Source of the DNA: Synergistaceae bacterium | GTDB taxonomy: Bacteria > Synergistota > Synergistia > Synergistales > Aminobacteriaceae | Direction: 5' to 3' | NCBI GenBank assembly: GCA_031272035.1 | Contig: JAISUO010000006.1 | Span: 1-32,736, forward strand | Length of the DNA: 32,736 nucleotides | In this document: piece after piece, positions 17,402 through 25,923 of the stretch | Layout of the letters: every line of letters starts with the position of its first letter | How positions within the stretch are numbered: the first letter of the stretch is position 1 | Translations under genes and position numbers: made by a program | Notes under the pieces: model-generated | Told to the model about the DNA's origin: nothing | Databases searched by the model: none | Seen by the model: the letters and a program-made list of their open reading frames with translations, nothing else

Positions 17402-18289
17402 TCATTCCTTCGGGAGCGTTTTCAGCAGCTGTTCGCACAGGACGATGATGTCCTCGTAGTCGAAAGATTCTGCCAAACAGCAGATTTCTTTCAGCAGAGA
17501 GTCCTCCTCCCCGCCGAACGTCATCGTTTTCAACTCGTCCGTTATCGCGTCGATTTGAGCGGAATCGCATCCGCAGCAGGCGTCGTTCAGCGCTTCCAGT
17601 TTTTCGCGCAGAGCTCCGGCTGTTATGTGCGAGCGGTCGTCTCCGTCCGTTTCCGGTTTGTCCATCAGTGACGTCCGCAAAAGTTTCACGTGGAAGCTGT
17701 TCACGCTGTTGCAAAAAAGCCGCGTCTGCTTTCTGCATTGTTCCACGTCCCCCTCGTCGGAGGCCTTTTCGAGATCGCCGGCCCAGTCGGACAGGAACGA
17801 GTTGCCAATATCCGCGAAAACATTTTTCAGTACATGAGTTTGCATGGCATACCTGCCCCAATCCCGGTTCAGTGCAAAATCCTGAAGGGCTTCGATGTCT
17901 CGGTCCAGAGAACAGCAGCACTGCCGTAGGGCCTCGATGTAGACCTCCCTGCAGCGTCCCGCCTGGCTGAGACCGGTCATGACGTTCAAATCGTCCACCT
18001 GGGCGAGTTCTTCCAGCAGAGCGTCCATGCTGGAGGGATCGGTCGGGAAGGCCTGGAGCATCCCTTTCCGTCCGCCGGGCTTCGGCGTCGATTCAGAATC
18101 TTCGTTTTCCTTCTTTTGGCTCTCCCAACCGTCCCGGGTTGCGGTTTCGGCAAGGTGTTGCTTCAGCAGCGCCCGAATTTCCTGCAGCTCTTTCGTCTGT
18201 TTTTCGTTTTCCTCCCGAAGCTCCCGAATGGCCGCGTACAGGGCTTCCCTGTCGGCCGCGGTCAGGACTTCGCCGCTGACGCCATCCAT
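17402..18289 (-). CDS. Hpt-domain phosphotransfer protein with coiled coil
   Basis: This is a 295-residue soluble protein. The N-terminus is a helical coiled coil (about 12-50, REALYAAIRELREENEK), then a charged linker (55-80), then an Hpt-like four-helix domain (about 95-200) with MQTHVLKNVFADIG, where His152 is the expected phosphorylated residue. The usual Gly in HxLKG is Asn156. A further helical region (about 215-295) is unassigned and carries Cys-Cys and Cys-Gly-Cys pairs. It lies 63 bases after a single-domain receiver gene, implying a phosphorelay pair. ATG 18289 has GGAGGT seven bases upstream, better than the ATG at 18307. Confidence 0.75.
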   Translation of the reverse strand: MDGVSGEVLTAADREALYAAIRELREENEKQTKELQEIRALLKQHLAETATRDGWESQKKENEDSESTPKPGGRKGMLQAFPTDPSSMDALLEELAQVDDLNVMTGLSQAGRCREVYIEALRQCCCSLDRDIEALQDFALNRDWGRYAMQTHVLKNVFADIGNSFLSDWAGDLEKASDEGDVEQCRKQTRLFCNSVNSFHVKLLRTSLMDKPETDGDDRSHITAGALREKLEALNDACCGCDSAQIDAITDELKTMTFGGEEDSLLKEICCLAESFDYEDIIVLCEQLLKTLPKE

Positions 18290-18352
18290 TTCTTTTACCT
18301 CCGTCATCTCCCCATCATCTCCGTAACGTTTCGAGTCATCGCCGCCGGCCTC

Positions 18353-18727
18353 TCAGGGTTCCAGGGCTTTCCGGATCTTGCTTCGCAGCAGCGCGGGGGT
18401 GAAGGGCTTGGCGATGTAATCTTTCGCTCCCTTCAGGCCGGCCTCCATCACAAATTCCTTCGTTGCGTGGGATGTCACGAAAATGATGGGAACATCTCTC
18501 AGCTGAGGCCTTGAGCGGATCGTCTCCATGAGATCGAACCCCGACATATCGGGCATCTCAATGTCCAGCAGGATGAGGTCGGGCACGACGCGGTCCAGAA
18601 CCATCAGCGCCATACCGGCGGATTTCGCCAGACGCAGCTCGAAAGAATCTTTCAGTGTGTTTTGAATGATTTTAAGATTTGCCTGGGCGTCGTCCACCGC
18701 TAAAATAATTTTCTTCCCGTTCGACAT
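18353..18727 (-). CDS. Single-domain response regulator (CheY-like receiver)
   Basis: The 124-residue protein is just one receiver domain. Phosphorylation-site residues are all present: Asp12-Asp13 (AVDDAQAN), Asp55 (LLDIEMPDMSGF), Thr85 (FVTSHA) and Lys107 (YIAKPF). With no output domain it probably signals by protein contact or passes phosphate to the Hpt protein encoded next. ATG 18727 has GGAGG six bases upstream. The frame extends further 5', but those residues look unrelated to receivers. Confidence 0.93.
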   Translation of the reverse strand: MSNGKKIILAVDDAQANLKIIQNTLKDSFELRLAKSAGMALMVLDRVVPDLILLDIEMPDMSGFDLMETIRSRPQLRDVPIIFVTSHATKEFVMEAGLKGAKDYIAKPFTPALLRSKIRKALEP

Positions 18728-19128
18728 TTGCATCCTCCGATTTGCAGCTTCCATTTGTATCTTCCATTCCTTAAATATCTTTCTCTTGTATCTTTCATTC
18801 GCATACTCCATCGGGTTCCCGCACGCTCCGATTTCTGCCCGCGCAAAACCTCCGGCTCCTGCGAGACCTTTCTTATCAATCAGCATTTTCTAATTATTCT
18901 TTTAATATATCACGGATTTCAGGTGTGAAAGGATCGGGTATTGAAGGAATGGAAGAAAAAGTTCTTTCTTTTTTGTGATACGGTTCTCTTTATCGGTCTG
19001 GATCGGTCTGGAAAAACCAACTGAAACTCAGGGAAGCGGAGCTTGCGTCACCGCTTCGCTCCCCCGAGGTTAATCAGGCATCTGATTTCTGACACGCAGT
19101 TTTCAATGGATATTATTTTTAATGAATA
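18728..19128. other. Intergenic region between receiver gene and ABC importer
   Basis: No gene is seen. It should hold the receiver promoter and the end of the amino-acid importer transcript. A 10-base unit, ATCGGTCTGG, occurs twice in tandem at 18992-19011. A hairpin described separately lies at 19033-19057. Confidence 0.4.
19033..19057 (-). terminator. Possible terminator hairpin of the amino-acid ABC operon
   Basis: GAAGCGG (19033-19039) pairs with CCGCTTC (19051-19057). On the minus strand it is followed at a distance by T-rich sequence. It is about 70 bases past the binding-protein stop, and the stem is modest. Confidence 0.35.
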
Positions 19129-19917
19129 TTACTCCAGCCTGTACTTCTTTTTCAGAGCCTGAAGCTCTCCCGACTTCTCCAGGTTTTGAAGAGCGCCGTT
19201 CACGGCCTCCAGAAACTTCGGGTCTCCCTTGCGCAGGGCCAGGGAAAAGCCCTCGCTGGGGCTGTTGATCGCCCTTCTGACGGCGATCTTCAGGCTGCCT
19301 TTGAACCGGTCGCTGTCGATGTAGCTGAGTGCCACCACCGTGTCGAGAAAAACTCCGTCGTTACGCCCCAGCACAACCTCCCGAACGGCATCGTCGGTTT
19401 TCTGATAGCGGCGAATCTCGAAGGAGTTCCCCAGAGTGCCCAGGTAGGCGTCTTCCACCGTGCCGAGCTGAACTCCCACCGTCTTTCCTTTCAGGTCATC
19501 GAAGGTTTTCAGGGCCTCGTTGTCCGCCTTCACCATCAGAGCGGCGTCCGTGACGCAATAGACGTCGGAGAAATCCACCTTCTGCCGGCGCTCGTCCGTG
19601 GCGTTGACCGCCGCCGCCACCAGGTGCACCTTGCCCGCCGCCAAAGCGGGAATCAGTCCGTCAAAGGTCATGTCCACAAGGCGAATTTCCCTGCCCAGGA
19701 TTTTTCCAATCGCCTGAACCAGCTCCATGTCGAAGCCCGTCAGAGCGTTGGTTTCGTCATAGTACTCGAAAGGCGGATAGGTTCCCTCCGTGCCGACGAT
19801 GAGGATGTCGCTGTCCAGCGCGGAAGCGGCCAGAGCCGGCCCCGGAATCGCCAAAAACATCAGCAGGACGAAAGCCGCGCTGAGGATTCTCGTTATTTTT
19901 TTCGATATTTTCCACAT
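19129..19917 (-). CDS. Polar amino-acid ABC transporter, periplasmic binding protein
   Basis: The 262-residue family 3 solute-binding protein has a signal peptide (1-30, cleavage likely after ALA). The mature part starts with the family hallmarks ILIVGTEGTYPPFEYYDETN and LTGFDMELVQAIGKILG, then LIPALAAGKVHLVAAAVNAT and later KGKTVGVQLGTVEDAYL. Acidic and Arg residues for the amino-acid backbone appear conserved, but the ligand cannot be told. It is the last gene of the ATPase-permease-binding protein set; GAGGTGAG serves as ribosome site. Confidence 0.93.
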   Translation of the reverse strand: MWKISKKITRILSAAFVLLMFLAIPGPALAASALDSDILIVGTEGTYPPFEYYDETNALTGFDMELVQAIGKILGREIRLVDMTFDGLIPALAAGKVHLVAAAVNATDERRQKVDFSDVYCVTDAALMVKADNEALKTFDDLKGKTVGVQLGTVEDAYLGTLGNSFEIRRYQKTDDAVREVVLGRNDGVFLDTVVALSYIDSDRFKGSLKIAVRRAINSPSEGFSLALRKGDPKFLEAVNGALQNLEKSGELQALKKKYRLE

Positions 19918-19965
19918 ATTAACTCACCTCTGAATAAATTTTAGTATGTTGACAGGCCTCTGGAG

Positions 19966-20619
19966 TCAGGCCACGCTCCACTTCTTTTCCAGGCGTCTCA
20001 GGCACATTCCGGTGATCGTCGTCAGAGTGAGATAGATCGCGCCGACTACGGCGAAGGTTTCGAAGGACGCGTAGGTGGCGCTTCGCACCTGCTGCCCGGC
20101 TTGAGTCAGTTCCGTGATGGCCAGGGTGGAAAGCAGAGAAGATTCCTTGATGAGGGTGACGAACTCGTTTCCGAAGGCGGGCAGCATATTTCGCACCGCC
20201 TGGGGGAGAACCACGAGACGCATGGACTGAAGGTATGAAAGACCCAGCATACGGGCCGCCTCCCACTGCCCCCGGGGAACCGCTTCGATGCCGCCCCGGA
20301 CGATTTCGCCCACGTACCCCGCCGAGTTGAGCGAAAGTCCAATGATCCCCGCCGGAATCGCGGGAAGGTTGACCCCCAGAGCCGGAAGCCCGAAGTATAT
20401 GAAGAAGAGCTGAATCAGGCAGGGCGTTCCCCGGATGACGAAGATGTAGCTCCACGCCAGAGTTCTCAGGGGACCGCAGGGAACCACCCGCAGGACGCCG
20501 ATCGTCAGCCCCAGCGCCGTGCCGAACAGAAGCGCCAGGATGGAGGTCCAGATCGTCACCCAGGTTCCCGTCAGAAAAATGCTCATGCGCGGCAGCAGGA
20601 CGGAGAAATCAAGCTCCAT
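19966..20619 (-). CDS. Polar amino-acid ABC transporter permease
   Basis: The 217-residue inner-membrane protein has about five hydrophobic helices and the HisM/GlnP-family pattern. It includes [17 protein letters not shown] and the EAA loop [19 protein letters not shown] that contacts the ATPase. It begins eleven bases inside the preceding ATPase gene, indicating translational coupling, with GGAGA nine bases before the ATG. It probably works as a homodimer because only one permease gene is present. Confidence 0.94.
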   Translation of the reverse strand: MELDFSVLLPRMSIFLTGTWVTIWTSILALLFGTALGLTIGVLRVVPCGPLRTLAWSYIFVIRGTPCLIQLFFIYFGLPALGVNLPAIPAGIIGLSLNSAGYVGEIVRGGIEAVPRGQWEAARMLGLSYLQSMRLVVLPQAVRNMLPAFGNEFVTLIKESSLLSTLAITELTQAGQQVRSATYASFETFAVVGAIYLTLTTITGMCLRRLEKKWSVA

Positions 20620-21397
20620 GAAAATCTGTCTCCTTTTTCAAAAGCCTTTGCAGAAACTGTCGGGTTCGGGACTGTTGCGGATTCGTCAGGATCCGGGCCG
20701 GCTCGCCTTCCTCCACAACGCGGCCCTCGTCCATGAAAACGACCCGATCCGCGGCGTCTCTGGCGAAGGCCATCTCGTGAGTGATGACCACCATCGTCAT
20801 TCCGGAAACCGCCAGGTCGTCCATGACCTGGAGCACTTCTCCCACCAGTTCGGGGTCGAGGGCGCTGGTGGGCTCGTCGAAAAGCATGATCCTCGGACGC
20901 ATGGCCAGAGCGCGGGCGATAGCCACCCTCTGCTGCTGCCCTCCGGAGAGCTGTCGCGGGCGCGCGTTCGCCCGGTCCGCAAGTCCCACTCTGGCAAGGA
21001 GGCTTCTGCCCAGTTCGTCGGCCTCCGCCCGTTTCATCCCCAGAATGTGAACAGGAGAGAGTGTGATGTTCTGCAAAGCGGACATGTGGGGGTAGAGGTT
21101 GAACTGCTGGAAGATCATCCCCACCAGCCGGGCCAGGTCGCGGTTTCTGTGGGTTCCCCCGGAAAGGTCCGCGCCGCACAGCGTGATCGATCCTCCATCC
21201 ACGCTTTCCAGTCCGCAGAGGCAGCGGGCCAGTGTGCTTTTGCCCGACCCGCTGGGACCAATGATCGCCACCACCTCGCCCTCCGCCACGTCGAGATCGA
21301 TGCCTTTCAGAACTTCGTTATGCCCGAAGGACTTGCGCAGCCCCCTTACCGAGATGATCCCCGGAGAACTGTCCCCAACTGCTCTGTTCACGCGCAT
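20609..21397 (-). CDS. Polar amino-acid ABC transporter ATPase (GlnQ-like)
   Basis: The 262-residue ATPase has Walker [10 protein letters not shown] (47-55), the Q-loop in [15 protein letters not shown], signature LSGGQQQR and Walker [13 protein letters not shown], followed by a switch His in VVITHEM. It powers uptake with the permease and binding protein downstream. ATG 21397 has GGGGG close upstream and matches the normal family length; a frame extending to 21607 is unlikely coding. Confidence 0.95.
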   Translation of the reverse strand: MRVNRAVGDSSPGIISVRGLRKSFGHNEVLKGIDLDVAEGEVVAIIGPSGSGKSTLARCLCGLESVDGGSITLCGADLSGGTHRNRDLARLVGMIFQQFNLYPHMSALQNITLSPVHILGMKRAEADELGRSLLARVGLADRANARPRQLSGGQQQRVAIARALAMRPRIMLFDEPTSALDPELVGEVLQVMDDLAVSGMTMVVITHEMAFARDAADRVVFMDEGRVVEEGEPARILTNPQQSRTRQFLQRLLKKETDFHGA

Positions 21398-21616
21398 ATA
21401 TCCCCCTCTGAAGCTCCCCGCAGACCGGCACGGCGGCTGCGGGGTCCGCGAAATCCATCGGACCATTATCGCATATTTCTTCGTCATGGAAGAGATTCGG
21501 CGGCTGCACAGGATACTGATTCTTTCCCTCTGCGGGAAACCACAAATTGCCGCGAGGCATGGATGCGGATGCGCGAAGGAAATCCGGTTCACTGAAATGG
21601 CCTGCAAGGATGTGGG

Positions 21617-21645
21617 TTGACGCAGTGAAGAAAATACGGTAAACT
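21617..21645 (+). promoter_or_regulatory. Promoter of the tRNA cluster
   Basis: TTGACG (21617-21622) and TAAACT (21640-21645) are separated by 17 bases. They lie about 40 bases before the first tRNA, which fits a sigma70-type promoter for the three tRNA genes. Confidence 0.6.
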
Positions 21646-21682
21646 TCCTTTCGTTCTACTGTACGGCATAGAGAAATCTTGT

Positions 21683-21769
21683 GCCGGACTGGCGGAATTG
21701 GTAGACGCCTAGGACTTAAAATCCTATAGACTCAGGTCTGTGCGGGTTCGAGTCCCGCGTCCGGCACCA
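21683..21769 (+). tRNA. tRNA-Leu (anticodon UAA)
   Basis: The 87-base gene has a seven-pair acceptor stem (GCCGGAC with GTCCGGC), the anticodon loop CTTAAAA reading UAA, a long variable arm typical of leucine tRNAs, the T-loop GGTTCGAGTCC and an encoded CCA end. Confidence 0.96.
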
Positions 21770-21790
21770 GGAAAATTTAGAAAGTTATAT

Positions 21791-21867
21791 CGCGGGGTGG
21801 AGCAGCCAGGAAGCTCGTCGGGCTCATAACCCGAAGGTCGCAGGTTCGAATCCTGCCCCCGCAACCA
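21791..21867 (+). tRNA. Initiator tRNA-fMet (anticodon CAU)
   Basis: The 77-base gene has the initiator hallmarks: an unpaired C1-A72 at the acceptor end and three G-C pairs beside the anticodon loop (GGG/CCC) around CTCATAA. The CCA end is encoded. Confidence 0.96.
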
Positions 21868-21911
21868 TTTTGGGTAAAACAGCCAATTTCCCTTCGATGA
21901 TGAAAATTGAA

Positions 21912-21988
21912 GGCGGCATAGCTCAGATGGCTAGAGCACGCGGTTCATACCCGCGGTGTCACTGGTTCGACTCCAGTTGCCGCCACCA
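21912..21988 (+). tRNA. Elongator tRNA-Met (anticodon CAU)
   Basis: The 77-base gene has acceptor GGCGGCA paired with TGCCGCC, the loop TTCATAC (CAU) and encoded CCA. Its D-arm and anticodon arm resemble Bacillus-type elongator tRNA-Met more than lysidine-type tRNA-Ile, although CAU alone cannot exclude the latter. Confidence 0.9.
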
Positions 21989-22020
21989 AATAAATTTCAA
22001 TAGATTGTCATAGTTACCCG

Positions 22021-22051
22021 AACTCCGGCTAAAACCGGAGTTTTTATTTTT
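22021..22051 (+). terminator. Intrinsic terminator of the tRNA cluster
   Basis: AACTCCGG (22021-22028) pairs with CCGGAGTT (22035-22042) over eight bases with a six-base loop, followed by a T-rich tract. It is a textbook intrinsic terminator 33 bases after the last tRNA. Confidence 0.92.
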
Positions 22052-22210
22052 CAGTTGCCGACGGCAACAAATAACAGTATATTATTGCGGATTTTGGGAT
22101 TCAACATGGGATTCAAAAACATTTGACAAAATACAACGCTTATAGTAAAAATTTTAAAATACAGTTTATTATTTTATATTTTATTAATAAATTCTGCTAC
22201 GTGGAATTTA

Positions 22211-22265
22211 TTTTTCTTTCTTCATTTTTCTTTCTTCATTTTTCTTTCTTCATTTTTCTTTTTTA
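22211..22265. repeat. Short tandem repeat, 14-base unit
   Basis: TTTTTCTTTCTTCA is repeated three times exactly (22211-22224, 22225-22238, 22239-22252), followed by a degenerate fourth copy. It lies about 170 bases before the peptide-binding protein gene. Confidence 0.85.
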
Positions 22266-22333
22266 TTTTCAGGGGCGGGCAGGATTGTCTGTCTCGTGGA
22301 CTCGGACTGATGCCGCGAAGGAGGGAAAGCCTG

Positions 22334-22339
22334 TATAAT
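22334..22339 (+). promoter_or_regulatory. -10 element for the peptide ABC operon
   Basis: TATAAT lies about 85 bases before the first gene. The sequence 17 bases upstream (TGCCGC) is a poor -35, so activator-dependent use is possible. Confidence 0.4.
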
Positions 22340-22421
22340 GTTTTCAGTCTTTTGAAATAGCCGTAGGCACATTGTCAGCTCATTCCTGTTTTTTTACGTT
22401 ACTGCGTTGCGGAAGATCAAG

Positions 22422-23999
22422 ATGAATAATGAGAGGATGAAAAACAATATGAAAAAATTCTTTGGGTTATTCCTTCGTTCCCTGCTGGTTACTGCCTTAC
22501 TTTGGAGCTGTACGGGCGTTATGTCCCCGGCGGCTGCCGGTCCCGCCTCTTCGCGCGACACTCTGGTTATCGTCACAAACGGAGACCCCGGACGGCTTCG
22601 CAGCGATACGATCAACAACCTGGCCAACATGACCTATAATCGTCTGATTTATGACTATCTGTTCACTCGCAACAGACAGGGCCAGTATGAACCCTGCCTG
22701 TGTGAGTCGTACCAGCTGGATAAGGACAATCTGGGCGTCACGATGAAACTCCGAGAGAACGTCAGGTTCCACAGCGGCAACAAAATGACCGCGGAAGATG
22801 TGCTGGCTTCCCTGGTTTATGGCAAAAAGGACACCTCTTCGGGCAGACAGCTGGACTTCATCGACTTTGACAACAGCAAAGCCCTTGACGCAAATACCCT
22901 CTATCTCAAATTTAACCGACTCAATGGCGTCTGGCAGAGCGCTTTCCTTGCGATCGGCATCATCGAAAAGGCTGCCTATGAGGCTGCGGCCTCCCCGGAC
23001 GAGTTCTATCTGAACCCCATGACGACCTCGGCCTATGTCCTTAAGAAATGGGTTTCCGGCGACAGCCTGACCTTCAGGGCGTTCCCGGATCACTGGTACG
23101 GCGCCCCGAAAATTGAGACCATCGTGGTACGTATCATCAGCGAAACTTCCGTGGCTTTGATGGAACTCAAGTCCGGAGGGGTCGACGTTCTCTTCAATCT
23201 GTCGCTTGAAAATTACAATTCAGCCTCCGCCATTGACGGTGTTGTCGGCTATGACAAACAGCCCAGCATTGTCAACGTGTTCCTGGGCTGCAACCTCAAG
23301 AACAAAGCTCTCTCCAGCCTGCCGGTCAGGCAGGCGATCGCCTGCGCCATCGACTGGAAAGCCATTTGCGCCGGCGCGTTCGATAACGCGGCGGAACCCT
23401 GCAGCAGCCCGCTTGGCAAGAATGCTCTGGGCTATGACTCAAGGTGGGAGACCAACTATCCTTACTCCTATAACCCGGAAAAAGCAAAAGAGCTGCTTGC
23501 GAAAGCGGGTTATGCCAACGGGCTGTCGCTTCGTGTCCTCGTTGACGATACCCCCGGCCGTCAGCTGATGGCCGAACAGATCCACAACATGTTTGCCAGC
23601 GTTGGGATTACTCTGGAAATCCAGAAGCATGACATGGCCACGACGAACGATATCGTTTCCAACTCCGACGACTACGACCTCTACATCCGCGGAGCCTACA
23701 ACAACAGCGGCGATATCGTGACATTCCTCAGCACGAGCATGGGTTTTACCGCCATCAACGTCAAGGCGGATACGGTGAATGGACCCAGATATACCGGCTA
23801 TTTGGATAATATTTCCAAAGAAATGAGCACGGAGGCCAGAGTGAAACTCTATAAAGAGTTCCAGAAGGCCTTCATTGAGGACATGATGTACTGGATGCCC
23901 GGCGTGCAGATGACGATTTATGCCGCTTTCAAGAGCGCCCTGACGGACATCGAGATGCCCGGCGAATACTGGATTTGGAACAACGCTTATTTTAAATAG
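22422..23999 (+). CDS. Oligopeptide/dipeptide ABC transporter, substrate-binding protein
   Basis: The protein is about 525 residues, a family 5 solute-binding protein. An N-terminal signal (MKKFFGLFLRSLLVTALLW) is followed by Ser-Cys, which could be a poor lipobox, and an AAA region that could be a signal peptidase I site. The mature part has LYDYLF-type early strands, LRENVRFHSGNKMTAEDVLASL (family hallmark near the first lobe), VRQAIACAIDWKAIC and NPEKAKELLAKAGYANGL. It would capture peptides or similar ligands for the transporter encoded next. The exact start is uncertain: ATG 22422 has GGAAG six bases upstream, ATG 22437 and 22449 are alternatives. Confidence 0.92.
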   Translation: MNNERMKNNMKKFFGLFLRSLLVTALLWSCTGVMSPAAAGPASSRDTLVIVTNGDPGRLRSDTINNLANMTYNRLIYDYLFTRNRQGQYEPCLCESYQLDKDNLGVTMKLRENVRFHSGNKMTAEDVLASLVYGKKDTSSGRQLDFIDFDNSKALDANTLYLKFNRLNGVWQSAFLAIGIIEKAAYEAAASPDEFYLNPMTTSAYVLKKWVSGDSLTFRAFPDHWYGAPKIETIVVRIISETSVALMELKSGGVDVLFNLSLENYNSASAIDGVVGYDKQPSIVNVFLGCNLKNKALSSLPVRQAIACAIDWKAICAGAFDNAAEPCSSPLGKNALGYDSRWETNYPYSYNPEKAKELLAKAGYANGLSLRVLVDDTPGRQLMAEQIHNMFASVGITLEIQKHDMATTNDIVSNSDDYDLYIRGAYNNSGDIVTFLSTSMGFTAINVKADTVNGPRYTGYLDNISKEMSTEARVKLYKEFQKAFIEDMMYWMPGVQMTIYAAFKSALTDIEMPGEYWIWNNAYFK

Positions 24000-24033
24000 A
24001 TTTTGACCGGAACAGGCAGAGGTTTTAAATGAA

Positions 24034-25011
24034 ATGCTCCGGTATTTTTTGAAACGGCTTTTGTCGTTGATTCCTGTGCTGATTGGCGTGGCTTTTTTGA
24101 TTTTTACGATGATGTATTTTACGCCGGGCGATCCGGCGACCGTGGTTCTCGGCGATCAGGCGTCGGCGGAGCAACTCGCCCAATGGCGCGCCGCGCGCGA
24201 TCTGGACAAGCCGTTTCCGGAGCAATTTGGAAAGTACATGTATCGACTTGTTTTTCGGGGCGATTTTGGCGTCTCCTACAAAACGGGCAGGAACGTTACG
24301 GTGTCTTTGCTCGAACGCTTTCCCACGACTTTCCTGCTTGCCATCGCAACCTGCGCCACCGCCATGCTGCTGGGAGTGCTGCTGGGGATTTTGGCCGCCA
24401 ACCGTCAAAGCACGTGGGTTGACAGCGTTCTTCGCATTTTTGGCATGGCCGGTGTTTCGATGCCCATATTCTGGCTCGGTCTCCTGCTGATCCTGTGGTT
24501 TGCGGTGGATTTGAAATGGTTTCCCGTTTCCGGATGGTATGGCCCAAAATATATCGTTTTGCCCGCAATGACCATGGGCCTCACCTTCACCGCCAGCCTC
24601 ATGCGCACAACGCGTTCGAGTATGCTGGACTGCATTCGGCAGGACTATGTCGTCACCGCCCGCGCCAAAGGTCAGAAGGAGCGCGTCATCACCTATCATC
24701 ATGTTTTTCGGAACGCGCTCATTCCCATCATCACCGCCGCGGGCAGCACATTCGGCATTGCGCTCTGCGGCGCCGTGGTCACCGAACAGGTGTTTTCCAT
24801 CCCCGGGCTGGGAAGTCTTATGGTAAATGCCATCACTACGCGCGATTATCCGCTGGTGCGCGGCAGCGTCCTTCTTCTGGCTGTGAGTTTCAGTTTGGTC
24901 AACCTGCTGGTCGATCTTCTTTATGCCTGGTTTGACCCTCGCATCAAGGCGCAGTTTACCGGAAAATCCCGGAAAAAGAGAAAGACCGGAGAGGAAACCG
25001 CACATGAATAG
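24034..25011 (+). CDS. Oligopeptide/dipeptide ABC transporter permease (DppB/OppB type)
   Basis: The 325-residue inner-membrane permease begins MLRYFLKRLLSLIPVLIGVAFLIF, the usual DppB start, with about six helices. It has the EAA-type loop RQDYVVTARAKGQKE followed by HHVFRNALIPIITAAG. It forms a heterodimeric pore with the next product. AGAGG lies about eleven bases before the ATG, and the gene follows the binding protein by 34 bases. Confidence 0.96.
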   Translation: MLRYFLKRLLSLIPVLIGVAFLIFTMMYFTPGDPATVVLGDQASAEQLAQWRAARDLDKPFPEQFGKYMYRLVFRGDFGVSYKTGRNVTVSLLERFPTTFLLAIATCATAMLLGVLLGILAANRQSTWVDSVLRIFGMAGVSMPIFWLGLLLILWFAVDLKWFPVSGWYGPKYIVLPAMTMGLTFTASLMRTTRSSMLDCIRQDYVVTARAKGQKERVITYHHVFRNALIPIITAAGSTFGIALCGAVVTEQVFSIPGLGSLMVNAITTRDYPLVRGSVLLLAVSFSLVNLLVDLLYAWFDPRIKAQFTGKSRKKRKTGEETAHE

Positions 25012-25873
25012 GGAAACGATCCGTATAAAACGGAGGAGCATGTTTGGCGAGGTCATGGGGCGTTATCTGCGCAAGCCCATAGCGGTATTCGGCATGGTGG
25101 TGCTGGCCTCAGTGATCATACTCTGTCTGATGGCGCCGGTAATCGCTCCCTATAATTATGACGCGCAGGACATCACACGCAAGTTTACGGCGCCCTGCAG
25201 AGAGTTCCTGTGCGGAACGGACAACCTTGGCCGCGATATTTTCAGCCGCCTGCTCTACGGCGGACGCATCTCGCTGATGGTCGGCTTCTTTTCGGCATCG
25301 GTAGCCGCTGCCGTCGGCGTCGTCCTCGGCGCTGTCGCCGCCTTCTACGGCAGGCGGACCGATAACACAATTATGCGTATTCTCGACGTGTTTATGGCTC
25401 TGCCGCAGACGCTTCTTGCCATCGCCATATCCGCCATGATCGGTACCGGCATCAAAGGCGCCGTAATTGCCGTGACCGTCGCGACGATCCCGCGTTACGC
25501 ACAGGCGGTACGCGGACCGATTCTGTCGATACGGAATCAGGAATTTGTGGAAGCGGCCTTTGCCATTGACGCCAGGGACTCTCGCATTATTTTGCGGCAC
25601 ATTCTGCCCAACGTGCTCAGCCCGATCATCGTGCAGGTAACCATGGGCGTGGGTAACGCCATTACCATGGCCGCCTCCCTGAGCTTCCTCGGTCTTGGCG
25701 TGCAGCCGCCGTTTCCGGAGTGGGGAGCCATGCTTTCCGCCGCACGCGTGTATATTCTCGATCATGCTTATATGGTCACGTTCCCGGGAATTGCCATTGC
25801 GCTGGTCGTGCTCGCCCTCAACCTCATGGGCGACGGCCTGCGCGACGCCATGGATCCGCGGTGGAAAGACTGA
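25004..25873 (+). CDS. Oligopeptide/dipeptide ABC transporter permease (DppC/OppC type)
   Basis: The 289-residue partner permease has a first helix around KPIAVFGMVVLASVIILCL, the periplasmic CGTDNLGRDIFSRLLYGGR motif typical of DppC, and the cytoplasmic coupling loop RNQEFVEAAFAIDARDSRI. It ends NLMGDGLRDAMDPRWKD, as the family does. ATG 25004 lies inside the end of the previous gene with GAGAGG nine bases upstream, so the two are coupled. Confidence 0.96.
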   Translation: MNRETIRIKRRSMFGEVMGRYLRKPIAVFGMVVLASVIILCLMAPVIAPYNYDAQDITRKFTAPCREFLCGTDNLGRDIFSRLLYGGRISLMVGFFSASVAAAVGVVLGAVAAFYGRRTDNTIMRILDVFMALPQTLLAIAISAMIGTGIKGAVIAVTVATIPRYAQAVRGPILSIRNQEFVEAAFAIDARDSRIILRHILPNVLSPIIVQVTMGVGNAITMAASLSFLGLGVQPPFPEWGAMLSAARVYILDHAYMVTFPGIAIALVVLALNLMGDGLRDAMDPRWKD

Positions 25874-25923
25874 ACTGACGGAAAAGACTGATGGGAAAGA
25901 CTGACGGATCAGAGGGCTCCATT

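Larger units (their letters stand above)
22052..22421. other. AT-rich intergenic region before the peptide ABC operon
   Basis: No gene is supported. It holds a perfect GTTGCCG-A-CGGCAAC palindrome just past the tRNA terminator, two TGGGATTCAA direct repeats near 22095-22115, a TTGACA (22123-22128) with a weak TAAAAA 17 bases on, a 14-base tandem repeat (22211-22252 plus a partial copy) and a TATAAT at 22334-22339. Confidence 0.5.

Noticed and set aside
18992-19011. Two 10-base tandem repeats (ATCGGTCTGG)
   Set aside because: Two copies only, no link to a promoter or gene; recorded but too little to interpret.
21974-22060. Possible attachment-site repeat at the tRNA-Met 3' end
   Set aside because: Only nine bases (CAGTTGCCG) recur and there is no integrase or phage gene nearby.
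22123-22338. Phe-rich 71-codon frame after the tRNA cluster
   Set aside because: It is translated mostly from the 14-base tandem repeat, lacks a clear ribosome site and has no family features.
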